Positions 44,559 through 52,106 of a stretch of DNA of 64,000 bases are shown here, piece by piece. A model generated the notes under the pieces. It was not told the DNA's origin. It saw nothing but the letters and a program-made list of their open reading frames with translations, and ran no database searches. Made by a program: the position numbers and the translations under genes. The stretch spans positions 434,001 to 498,000 of the forward strand of contig JABTUE010000001.1 of NCBI GenBank assembly GCA_015075515.1, read 5' to 3'. The stretch comes from Planctomycetota bacterium (GTDB lineage Bacteria; Planctomycetota; UBA8742; UBA2392). Position 1 is the stretch's first letter. Each line of letters starts with the position of its first letter.

Positions 44559-46919
44559 CTACTCCCGGCTCTTGAGGACTTCCACGAGGTCCAGATGATC
44601 CAGCCGGCGCCGCACCACCAGCGCCGACACTGTCGAAGCCGCCAGCACCACGGCACACCCGAACGCGTAGCTGAAATCACTGATCTTCAGCGGCAGGCGG
44701 ATCACCTCGGTATTCAGCAGTTCGCCTGTGGCCACGCTGATCGCCCAGCCCATTACGCACCCGACGGGAAGCGCCACCACCGTCAGCACTGCCAGTTCAC
44801 CCAGCAGAATGAAGCTGATTTCGGCCCGCGTCAGCCCCAGCACACGCAGACTGGCCAGCTCGCGGGCGCTTTCACCCAGGGCAATCCGCGCGTTGTTGTA
44901 CACCACGCCAAAGGCAATGATGCACGCGAACACAATATTGAAGATCACACTGTACATCAGGTTCTGGGTGATCTGGTCGCGCATGGACTGAATGGTGCTG
45001 GCCTTGACCGCCACGCCCGCCACAGCGGGCATATCCTTGAGCGCGCGGTACAGTTGTGTCTGCCGCGCCGGGTCCACGCGCAGGTGCGCGCCCGAAATCA
45101 CGCCGTCTTCGCCCATCAGGCGCCCCAGGGCGTCCAGATCCATGTACGCGTTCAGGCCGACAAAATCATCCACCAGCGCTGCTACCGGCACGCTTAGCGC
45201 GGGGCGGCGGGCCTCCAGTACTTCGACCTGCACGCTGTCGCCGGCCTTAACTCCCAGCGCCCGCCCCAGCCAGCGCGACAGCACCAGACCGTCAGCGGGC
45301 ATTGCCACCGGCCGCAGGTTTTCGTCCACCACACGCGACAGGGTCACGCCGCGCGGCACGCCGGTGAGGCCGGTCAGACGGTGGCGGTGCTCAAAGCGCA
45401 CGCGCGCGGCCACGCTGCGGAAGGGTTCGGCGTGCAGCACGCCCTGCTGGGCGCGCACGGCATGCAGCGCGCTTTGGGGCCGGGGCTCGACAAACGCCAC
45501 GGTGATGTCCTCGCGCTGGATGTCGTATTCCTGGCTGTCAATCACGTACCAGATCGAATCAATGAACGCGAACCCCCACACCAGAATCGCCACCGCCATG
45601 CCGATCGCGCTGATGCTCAACAGCGCGCGGTAAGGCCGCCGTTCCAGATTGCGCAGAATCATGCGCGCAGGCTGGGACAACAGGCGCTGCAGCCCCAGCC
45701 GCTCAATCACCGTGGGCCGGTACAGCGGCGGCGCCTGGGGGCGCATGGCTTCGGCTGGGGGAAGAGACGCCGCCGCCAGCACCGCCTTGAGCGTGCCGGC
45801 GTAACAGGCCGCGCCCGACAGCGCGCCCGCCGCCAGCGGCAGCAACGGGTTGAGGGCAAACGTAAGCGACGGAAAGCGATAGACAGTGCCGTACAGGGCC
45901 ACCAGCGCGTCGCCCAGATACGCGCCCACGGCCGCGCCCAGCGCCGTGCCGATCACGACAAACAGCAGAATCAGTTTGGCGTAATGCAGCCCAATGGCCG
46001 GGTTGCCGTACCCAAACGCCTTCAGCGCTGCGATCTGTTCGCGCTGGGTGCTGATCAGGCGGTTCAGCACAACATTGAGCAGAAACGCCGCCACACCCAG
46101 AAACACCAGCGGCACCACCACGCCAAAGCGCGAGAGCTGTTCCAGCTCGTTGTTCAGAAACCAGTGCGAAAGCTGGTTGGCACGCAGGGTCGCGCCAAAA
46201 CCGCCGTGGCGTTCCAGAATCATGTCCAGCCGGCGCGCCACTTCCTGGCCGCTGGCGCCCCGGCCCAGCTTCAGGGCCACGTTGTTGAACGCGCCCTCCA
46301 TGTCAAAGGCGCTTTCCAGCCCGCGCCGCGGCATCCACAACACGCCAAAGCGCTTGTCGTCAGGCAGAGGGTTGGCCCCGCCCCGGATGCTGTAAATGAA
46401 CTCGGGTGACAGGCCGACGCCGGTGATGGTCAGCACGCGCTTGCGCCCGTTCAACAGCGCGCTGATGGTGCTGCCCTCGCGGTAACCGCGCGCGGCGGCA
46501 AACGCCTCGTTGGCCAGCACTTCATCGTCGGCCGCCGGCCAGCGCCCGGCGCGCAGGTGCACGTCGTTCAGCACCGGGCGGCCGTGATCCGGCAGACTGA
46601 CCAAACGGCCGATTGCGGGTTCGTCCAGGCCGGGAATATCCAGCGTGACGTCCACGACAATGCGGGTCTGGACGGCGTCCACGCCCTCGATTGCGGCGAT
46701 CTGTCCGGCCACGGACTCGGGGGCGCGCTTGCAGGCCGCGAACACGTCGGCAAAGCGGTACTGCGCGTAATATTCCTGTTGCGTTACCTTCAGCCGGTCC
46801 AGTGTCGCCAGTTGCGCCACGAACAGCGCCACGCCCGACATGATCACCAGACAGATTGCCAGCGCCTGGCCCTTCATGTGCCACAGATCGCGCAGCAGTT
46901 TGCGGTTAAGGGCACGCAT
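44559..46919 (-). CDS. ABC transporter permease with two FtsX domains
   Basis: The 786-residue protein begins with an N-terminal helix (GQALAICLVIMSGVALFVAQLA) and has two FtsX-type repeats: VVVPLVFLGVAAFLLNVVLNR with the AALKAFGYG coupling helix, and a C-terminal set around GESARELASLRVLGLTRAEI. Large periplasmic domains lie before each. This is the double-length permease typical of exporters with one ATPase and an HlyD adaptor. It starts 3 bp after the ATPase gene. Substrate unknown; lipids, lipoproteins or peptides are typical of the class. Confidence 0.92.
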   Translation of the reverse strand: MRALNRKLLRDLWHMKGQALAICLVIMSGVALFVAQLATLDRLKVTQQEYYAQYRFADVFAACKRAPESVAGQIAAIEGVDAVQTRIVVDVTLDIPGLDEPAIGRLVSLPDHGRPVLNDVHLRAGRWPAADDEVLANEAFAAARGYREGSTISALLNGRKRVLTITGVGLSPEFIYSIRGGANPLPDDKRFGVLWMPRRGLESAFDMEGAFNNVALKLGRGASGQEVARRLDMILERHGGFGATLRANQLSHWFLNNELEQLSRFGVVVPLVFLGVAAFLLNVVLNRLISTQREQIAALKAFGYGNPAIGLHYAKLILLFVVIGTALGAAVGAYLGDALVALYGTVYRFPSLTFALNPLLPLAAGALSGAACYAGTLKAVLAAASLPPAEAMRPQAPPLYRPTVIERLGLQRLLSQPARMILRNLERRPYRALLSISAIGMAVAILVWGFAFIDSIWYVIDSQEYDIQREDITVAFVEPRPQSALHAVRAQQGVLHAEPFRSVAARVRFEHRHRLTGLTGVPRGVTLSRVVDENLRPVAMPADGLVLSRWLGRALGVKAGDSVQVEVLEARRPALSVPVAALVDDFVGLNAYMDLDALGRLMGEDGVISGAHLRVDPARQTQLYRALKDMPAVAGVAVKASTIQSMRDQITQNLMYSVIFNIVFACIIAFGVVYNNARIALGESARELASLRVLGLTRAEISFILLGELAVLTVVALPVGCVMGWAISVATGELLNTEVIRLPLKISDFSYAFGCAVVLAASTVSALVVRRRLDHLDLVEVLKSRE

Positions 46920-46922
46920 GCT

Positions 46923-47672
46923 TCACCATTGCAGGTCCGCCGGCGCCAGTTTGGCTGTGTTGTGATCCACCCGGGCAATCCGGCCGTCGGCAATGTGCAC
47001 CACACGGTCGGCCATGCGCGAAATCGCGGCGTTATGCGTGATCACGCAGGTGGTGGTGCCAAGTTCGCGGTTCACGCGCTCAATGGCCTGCAGCACCACC
47101 ACGCCGGTGGTGATATCCAGGGCACCCGTTGGTTCGTCGCACAGCAGCACCTGGGGACGTTTGGCAATCGCGCGCGCGATTGCAACGCGCTGCTGCTCGC
47201 CGCCGGAAAGCTGGGCCGGAAAATGGTCCGCGCGATGCGACAGCCCCACCAGCTCAAGCGCGTCTTCGGGCGGCATGGGGTCACGCGCGATTTCGGTGAC
47301 CAGCGCCACGTTCTCGCGCGCCGTCAGGCTGGGGATCAGGTTGTAAAACTGAAACACAAAGCCCACATGATGCCGGCGGTACTCCGTAAGACCGCGCTCG
47401 CCGGCGCCCGTCAGATCCCGGTCGCGGTAGGTGACACGCCCGGCGCTGGGTACATCCAGGCCGCCCAGGATGTTCAGCAGCAGGTGGACTTGCCGCTTGC
47501 CGGAAGGACCCAGCATGACCACGAACTCGCCCTGGTACAGGTCAAGGTCCACGCCGCGCAGGGCGTGAACCTCGACTTCGCCCATGCGGTAGACCTTGGT
47601 CAGGCCCTCGGCGCGAAACACACACTCGCGCGTGGTGTCCGCCAGCACATAGATGGGTTCGTTGTCCGCCAC
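46923..47672 (-). CDS. LolD/MacB-type ABC ATPase with disrupted Walker A
   Basis: The 249-residue ATPase has an intact signature [14 protein letters not shown], Walker [14 protein letters not shown]-loop FQFYNLIPS and H-loop VITHN. Walker A, expected as GPSGSGKSTLLN, reads [13 protein letters not shown]. On the coding strand an extra A after GGC shifts the frame through AGCGGCAAGTCCACC, which in the other frame spells the missing SGKST, and a change in the CTG run restores it. Either two indels in the sequence or a real lesion exist at 47475-47500. As written, ATP binding should be lost. A GTG at 47672 is the likely start. First gene of the exporter operon. Confidence 0.88.
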   Translation of the reverse strand: MADNEPIYVLADTTRECVFRAEGLTKVYRMGEVEVHALRGVDLDLYQGEFVVMLGPSGKRQVHLLLNILGGLDVPSAGRVTYRDRDLTGAGERGLTEYRRHHVGFVFQFYNLIPSLTARENVALVTEIARDPMPPEDALELVGLSHRADHFPAQLSGGEQQRVAIARAIAKRPQVLLCDEPTGALDITTGVVVLQAIERVNRELGTTTCVITHNAAISRMADRVVHIADGRIARVDHNTAKLAPADLQW

Positions 47673-47786
47673 GACAATGGTTTAGTCTGTTGCGCGCCAA
47701 ACCGCCAACGCAACGCGGCCCGCTTGCGCCATTGGCGCCAAATACTAGCCTGTTCCGGCTCACCTACGGGGTCGAAAGGATACGTC

Positions 47787-48419
47787 ATGAAGATGCGGAT
47801 TCTGTTGGCAATGCTGTTTCTGTTCACGTTCTGCACACTGGCCAGCACCGGCGCCACCGGCTGCCGCCAGAGCACGCGCGAGGACCTGAAGGACGACGAA
47901 GTCGGGCCCGAAAGCTCGGGGCCTTACGCCGCCGACCTGCTGGAAGTCACGGACGTGATCGTGGACAAGCTCAAGAAGCAGAAGATCAGCGAAAACTTCA
48001 AGGCCAAGTACAAGGGCGAGCCGCCGATCATCGCCATCATCCGGCCCCAGAACGACACGCGCTTTCCCGAAGTGACCCAGATTTTCCAGGAAGACCTGCT
48101 GACGGCGATGATGGAGCGCTTCACGCGCGACCAGTACCGCTTCAGCCAGCGTGACAGCGACGTGCAGAGCGCGATTGCCAGCGAAAAGGAAGCCAAGGAA
48201 GCCGGCGAACGCACCGACCGCACCGGCCGCCGCACCAAGCTGGGTGCTGACTACTTCATGAAGGCCAAGTTCAGCACGCTGAGCATGACCGACGGCCAGT
48301 ACGAGGATGACACCATCCTGTACACCTACGAGCTGATTGACACCGAAACCGACGAACTGATTTTCAAGGGCGGCCACAAGATCCGCCGCGTCAGCAAGAA
48401 GTCGGCCGTCTATCGCTAA
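47787..48419 (+). CDS. LpoB-like penicillin-binding-protein activator lipoprotein
   Basis: The 210-residue protein has a signal peptide (ILLAMLFLFTFCTLAS) ending in a lipobox-like ATGC (Cys at about 27). The body matches the LpoB/CsgG-like fold: FQEDLLTAMMERFTRDQYRF, KLGADYFMKAKFSTL and YELIDTETDELIFKGGHKIR. LpoB reaches through peptidoglycan to stimulate PBP1b transpeptidation; the same role is inferred. GAAAGGA precedes ATG 47787. A COG3014-like lipoprotein gene follows 69 bp later, a pairing known from other bacteria. Divergent from the ABC exporter across 114 bp. Confidence 0.82.
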   Translation: MKMRILLAMLFLFTFCTLASTGATGCRQSTREDLKDDEVGPESSGPYAADLLEVTDVIVDKLKKQKISENFKAKYKGEPPIIAIIRPQNDTRFPEVTQIFQEDLLTAMMERFTRDQYRFSQRDSDVQSAIASEKEAKEAGERTDRTGRRTKLGADYFMKAKFSTLSMTDGQYEDDTILYTYELIDTETDELIFKGGHKIRRVSKKSAVYR

Positions 48420-48438
48420 CCGTTTCCACGCCGCTTGG

Positions 48439-48462
48439 CGGGGGCGCCGATTGGCGCCCCCG
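48439..48462 (+). terminator. Hairpin between the two lipoprotein genes
   Basis: CGGGGGCGCC-GATT-GGCGCCCCCG is a perfect 10-bp stem followed by TTT. It begins 20 bp after the LpoB-like stop and 27 bp before the next start, so it may be a partial terminator that lowers expression of the second gene. Confidence 0.6.
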
Positions 48463-48488
48463 TTTGGTAACGGGGCCGGAGGAACACC

Positions 48489-49733
48489 ATGAAGCTCAAA
48501 CCGTTGATCGCGCTTACCCTGGCGTGCGCGGCACTGGCCGGATGCCAGAGCGTCTATGACGCCAAGGCCGCCATGAAGCAGGGCGGCTACCAGAAAGTCA
48601 TGATGGACACGCGGGACCTGAACGCCTTTCCGGAGCGCGACCAGACGCTGGTTCTGAACTGGCGCGCGCATGCCAAAATGGCCCTGGGTTATCGCGACAG
48701 CGCGCGCGTGGACTATCTGCGTGCCTGGAACATCATGAACCACGGCGAGGGTGGCGGTGTGGCGGCGGCCAACTGGTTTTCCGAGCGCCAGAAGTGGTGG
48801 ATGGGCGACCCCTACGAGCGCGCCTTCAACAGTTGGTACCTGGGGGTACTGTATTACCAGCAGGGCAAGTTCGAAGACGCCATGGCCTGTTTCCGCAACG
48901 CCATCTTTGTGGACACCGGTGATCTCAAGCAGGGCGAATTCGCCGCCGACTGGTTGCCCGCGTTCATCATGCGCATGCGCTGCTTTCTGACCCGCGGCGA
49001 CGAAGGCAGCGTGAAAATGCTGCTGGACGAAATTTCGCGCCTTGAAAAAGACAAAGCCAACTTCGACCCCGACTGCCCGTGGCTTACTGTCGAGGCCCAG
49101 AAGGACGCCAACGTGGTGATGATGATTGAGCTGGGCGAGGGCCCCTATTTCACCGCCGAGGGCCACCACGGCAGTGTGCGCGCCATGAACCAGGGCCAGT
49201 ACCGCGAGGCTTTTGCCGAAGTGTTCATTAACGGCAAGAAGCTGGGCACCACCTACAAGATCGGTGATACGTTTTACCAGTGCATCACCCGCGGCGGCCG
49301 CGTAATGGACGACATTCTCAAAGGCAAAGCCATTGCCAAAACCACCATGATTGCCGCCGGCGCCACGGCCATGGCCGTGGGCCACGCTGTCGGAGGCAAG
49401 GGTGGCGCTGTCGCCATGGGCGTGGGCGCGCTGGTTCTGGTCGGCGGGTTGCTGATGAACGCCGAGGCCGACACCCGCGGCAACACGCTGCTGCCCGGCG
49501 AAACACACCTGATGATGGCCAAGGTTCCACCCGGTGACCATGAGGTTGAACTGCGTTTCTATGACTCGGCCGGGCGTGAACTGCGCGACATGCGCCAGGT
49601 GGGGCTGAAGCTTAAGGTGCCTGAAACCGGCGACGCGGTGCTGCTGGCGCGCAGCCACCCGCGCTATTCAATCCCGACGGAAAGCCAGGCCCAGGCCGAC
49701 CCCTACGCCGGACTGGGGCTGAAAAAGAAGTAG
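48489..49733 (+). CDS. COG3014-like lipoprotein
   Basis: The 414-residue lipoprotein has a signal peptide with lipobox LAGC (about Cys19). Its N-terminal half is TPR-like (RAFNSWYLGVLYYQQGKFEDAMACFRNAIF). The middle has a conserved-looking GTTYKIGDTFYQCITRGGRVMDD, then a hydrophobic Gly/Ala segment (about 285-325), and the C-terminus is a beta domain (MMAKVPPGDHEVELRFYDSAG). The architecture fits COG3014 proteins found beside LpoB and YcfL homologues; YcfL is missing here. A likely role is in cell-wall synthesis control, by association. It converges on the SufR-like gene with a 3-bp gap. Confidence 0.8.
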   Translation: MKLKPLIALTLACAALAGCQSVYDAKAAMKQGGYQKVMMDTRDLNAFPERDQTLVLNWRAHAKMALGYRDSARVDYLRAWNIMNHGEGGGVAAANWFSERQKWWMGDPYERAFNSWYLGVLYYQQGKFEDAMACFRNAIFVDTGDLKQGEFAADWLPAFIMRMRCFLTRGDEGSVKMLLDEISRLEKDKANFDPDCPWLTVEAQKDANVVMMIELGEGPYFTAEGHHGSVRAMNQGQYREAFAEVFINGKKLGTTYKIGDTFYQCITRGGRVMDDILKGKAIAKTTMIAAGATAMAVGHAVGGKGGAVAMGVGALVLVGGLLMNAEADTRGNTLLPGETHLMMAKVPPGDHEVELRFYDSAGRELRDMRQVGLKLKVPETGDAVLLARSHPRYSIPTESQAQADPYAGLGLKKK

Positions 49734-49736
49734 CGA

Positions 49737-50372
49737 TCAGTGCTCGCGGCGCCGGATGGTGTACAGACAGCGGCGCTGGCCGGCCAGAATGTGCTCGTGG
49801 CGTTCGATTTCCGTGCCGGGCAACAGCCGGCGGAACAACGCCAGCTCGCCCCGGCACAGATCCTGGCAGGTCTGGGCCGCGGCGCAGATCGGACAGTGGT
49901 TTTCCACCAGAACCAGCGTGCCGTCGGGGCGCTGTTCGTGCTCGGCCAGATAACCTTCCTCGCGCCGGATCGCCGCCAATTCCGCCACCCTGGCCGCCAG
50001 ACTCATGTCGCGCCGCATGCGCCGGGCATAGGCGCGGGCCTGCGCCCGCGTTCGCTCGTCCATCAGACGCGCCACGCCCTCCGGGCCGAACGCGGCCGTG
50101 GCGGCCTGCAAGATTCCCACCGCCAGTTCACCGTGGCTGTCAGGAAAATGCGCCCCGGTGGCCGCTGTCAGGCGCCAGATGCGCGCCGGCCGACCCACCT
50201 TGCGGCGTTCGTCGTTGTATTCGACTTCGCCCTGGCCGTGCATGCGGTACAGATGCTGACGCACCGCCATCGGCGTCACACCCAGCTTGCGGGCCAGAAT
50301 CGAGGCCTGCTGGGGCCCCTTGGTCTTGAGCAGGTACAGAATCTTGTCGCGGGCGCGTCCGGCCTTGTCCAT
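49737..50372 (-). CDS. SufR-like Fe-S transcriptional regulator
   Basis: The 211-residue protein has a winged helix at the N-terminus (ILYLLKTKGPQQASILARKLGVTPMAVRQHLYRM with wing VGRPARIWRLT). Its C-terminus carries cysteines in ENHCPICAAAQTCQDLC and a later GQRRCLYTI, the pattern of the SufR/COG2345 group that binds an iron-sulfur cluster. Such repressors sense Fe-S or oxidative status. It faces the VOC gene across 93 bp containing a perfect 14+14 bp palindrome, which is its probable operator, so autoregulation is likely. No suf genes are near. Confidence 0.88.
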   Translation of the reverse strand: MDKAGRARDKILYLLKTKGPQQASILARKLGVTPMAVRQHLYRMHGQGEVEYNDERRKVGRPARIWRLTAATGAHFPDSHGELAVGILQAATAAFGPEGVARLMDERTRAQARAYARRMRRDMSLAARVAELAAIRREEGYLAEHEQRPDGTLVLVENHCPICAAAQTCQDLCRGELALFRRLLPGTEIERHEHILAGQRRCLYTIRRREH

Positions 50373-50414
50373 GCGCCGAGTTTAGGCGAATGCCGGAATA
50401 AGACAAGCTTCACG

Positions 50415-50451
50415 TTGACTTATTATATATAGTAATAACTATATATAATAA
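50415..50451. promoter_or_regulatory. AT-rich 32-bp palindromic operator and promoter region
   Basis: TTATTATATATAGT (50420-50433) and ACTATATATAATAA (50438-50451) are perfect reverse complements around AATA. A TTGACT (50415-50420) abuts it; with 17 bp spacing the -10 would be ACTATA, and a TATAAT occurs at 50444-50449. It lies between the SufR-like regulator and the VOC gene, fits a dimer or tetramer site, and is the most AT-rich stretch noted in the window. Confidence 0.75.
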
Positions 50452-50465
50452 CCGGGGGGTGTAAC

Positions 50466-50870
50466 ATGCAGGTGCGGCAACTGGATCATCTCAATCTGTC
50501 TGTGGCCGACTTTGAGCGCACGGCACAGTGGTACGGCCGCGTGTTCGGCTTTGCCGTCGTCGAACAGGGCGTGCGCGACGGCCGGCGCTGGGGCGTGTTG
50601 CGCGCCGGTGACGCCCTGTTGTGCGTGTACGAACACCCGGAGCTGAAATTTGCCGACTCCGAGCAACTGGCCGAGCGCGGCTTTCACGGTCTGGCGCATC
50701 TGGGACTTCGCATCACCGACCGCGCGGCGTGGCTGCGCACACTTGAGACCGAAAAGCTGGAGCATCTCTACTGGCGCTACCCGCATTCAGAATCCTGGTA
50801 CGTCACCGACCCCACGGGCTGGGAGATTGAAGTTGCCCTGTGGGACAACGATGCCGTGCGCTTTGACTGA
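50466..50870 (+). CDS. VOC-family (glyoxalase-like) protein
   Basis: The 134-residue protein has the two beta-alpha-beta-beta-beta modules of the vicinal-oxygen-chelate fold. The first metal residue lies in LDHLNLSVADFERTAQWYGRVFG, the next in the middle His (AHLGLRI), and the terminal Glu in DPTGWEIEVALWD. Members include fosfomycin/bleomycin resistance proteins, glyoxalases and dioxygenases; the substrate is unknown. GGGGGG precedes ATG 50466 at 6 bp. It is probably under control of the SufR-like repressor through the palindrome just upstream. Confidence 0.88.
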   Translation: MQVRQLDHLNLSVADFERTAQWYGRVFGFAVVEQGVRDGRRWGVLRAGDALLCVYEHPELKFADSEQLAERGFHGLAHLGLRITDRAAWLRTLETEKLEHLYWRYPHSESWYVTDPTGWEIEVALWDNDAVRFD

Positions 50871-50924
50871 ATGGCCTTGGGGCAGGGCGATGCTCGCCCC
50901 GGCCCAAGGCCGCCACGCGCGCTG

Positions 50925-51518
50925 CTATTGCGGCATGGCTGTCAGGGTCAGCGATTCGCGGACCGTGCCGGCCACGGCGCGTTCATAACGCGCGCACACA
51001 CCCGGCTTGTCCTTGCAGAACCACCACTTCTGGACAACTTCGGCGCCTGCATCGTCCTTGGTTGTGTGGGTGACCAGACTGCACGCCACGGCCTTGGCGC
51101 TGATCGTCAGCAAAGCCGTGCCGGTTTTTGCCTGACTTGCGTCGGGCAGTGTGCGCAGGGCGGCTTCTTCGACAAATTCGGCGGCCGTGCCTTCCAGCTT
51201 AAGCACGTGGTTTTCGCGCCGCACGGTTTCGCCCTCGACGCTGACGATCTCGCGCGTGACCTGCCAGCTCAGGGTGTCGCCGTCCACGCCGGTCAGTTCC
51301 AGCGTCTGGGTCTTCACCAGCGGCTTGCCGGCTATGGTTACGCCCGTGTCGTGGGTCCAGGTAAGTTTCAGACCAGCCTTGAGCGTGCCCAGTTCAGCCT
51401 TGGTCCAGACCTGCACGGGGGCAGGTTCAACGGCCGCGACGGGCGCGTTCTCGCACAGAACGACGGACGCGGCGGTAACCAGGATCAACAGCGCGGCGGA
51501 TACACGAAGGGTGAGCAT
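50925..51518 (-). CDS. Exported protein, unknown
   Basis: The 197-residue protein has a signal peptide (LRVSAALLILVTAASVVL, possibly followed by lipidation at the Cys of VVLCEN). The rest is beta-rich with repeated LKLTWTHDTG, TLELTGVDGDTLSWQVTRE-like strands and a C-terminal KWWFCKDKPGVCARYE that could hold a disulfide. No family was recognised. GGAG precedes ATG 51518. It lies downstream of ssrA on the same strand with its own likely promoter in the 173-bp gap, which also holds a 10-bp inverted repeat. Confidence 0.72.
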   Translation of the reverse strand: MLTLRVSAALLILVTAASVVLCENAPVAAVEPAPVQVWTKAELGTLKAGLKLTWTHDTGVTIAGKPLVKTQTLELTGVDGDTLSWQVTREIVSVEGETVRRENHVLKLEGTAAEFVEEAALRTLPDASQAKTGTALLTISAKAVACSLVTHTTKDDAGAEVVQKWWFCKDKPGVCARYERAVAGTVRESLTLTAMPQ

Positions 51519-51599
51519 GGAGAACTCCGGTGGGGTGGCAACAGGCGCCCTGCCTGCATGACCGGAGCATAGCCGATACGCACAACATCGCAAAGCGTG

Positions 51600-51623
51600 G
51601 TATCCGCATGACTATGCGGATAC
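51600..51623. promoter_or_regulatory. 10-bp inverted repeat among GATACG-type motifs
   Basis: GTATCCGCAT and ATGCGGATAC are perfect reverse complements around GACT. Further copies of CGATACG/GATACG-like sequence lie nearby (about 51574 and 51647). It is 82 bp upstream of the exported-protein start and could be an operator. Confidence 0.4.
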
Positions 51624-51659
51624 GCGATATTCGTTTGAGGCTGCCCGATACGGAAAGCG

Positions 51660-51685
51660 CGCGGGCGCCGCGACGGGCGCCCGCG
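51660..51685 (-). terminator. Probable terminator of ssrA
   Basis: On the strand shown, CGCGGGCGCC and GGCGCCCGCG pair around a 6-base loop, 6 bp beyond the tmRNA 3' end. There is no long T run. Confidence 0.6.
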
Positions 51686-51691
51686 AAAGTG

Positions 51692-52045
51692 TGGTGGAGG
51701 CGGCGGGAATCGAACCCGCGTGCCGCGAATCTGGCTGACAGGGCATCTAGATGTGTAGTCCGTCGTTTGGTCTGACGGACGCGGCGTTGACGGACAAACT
51801 CCGCGCCCGCGAGTCACTGTGGTCTCGCGCCTCGGCCCGTGACGCGGCCTCTGGCACCAGCCCGGTTGAATGTCGTTCTACGGCCGCTCGGGCGGCAGCC
51901 GCAGCACGCTCGGAGCACTCTTAGGCTGCGAGAGCGTAGCCAGTGTCTTCGACACTTGTTTTTTGCCGGATGATTAACGAGGTCACCTGCATCCTCGACA
52001 CCCTTCCCTGTCACACAGGCTTCCCGGTCGATACCGATCGCCCCC
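51692..52045 (-). ncRNA. ssrA: Transfer-messenger RNA (tmRNA)
   Basis: The minus strand carries a one-piece tmRNA of 354 bases. The 5' end GGGGGCGATCGGTATCGACC and the 3' end (T arm GGGTTCGATTCCC, then CGCCTCC-A-CCA) form the tRNA-like half, with the usual G3:U pair. The tag reading frame ends TAC-GCT-CTC-GCA-GCC-TAA (stop at 51921-51923). Aligned with E. coli by spacing from the upstream A-rich signal, the tag would be VEDTGYALAA with resume codon GTC (51951-51953). It rescues stalled ribosomes with SmpB, which is not in the window. A TTGACG lies at 52074-52079. Confidence 0.95.
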
Positions 52046-52106
52046 GGATTTCAAAGAACATCGGGCCTTGACCCGTCAATAGTTTTACCAAACCCCGCGC
52101 GGATCG

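Noticed and set aside
46557..47786. Upstream part of the frame leading into the LpoB-like gene
   Set aside because: It is antisense to the ABC exporter; the signal peptide and ribosome-binding site fix the start at 47787.
51814..52014. 66-residue frame on the minus strand
   Set aside because: It is inside the tmRNA and reads through the tag region in the wrong frame.
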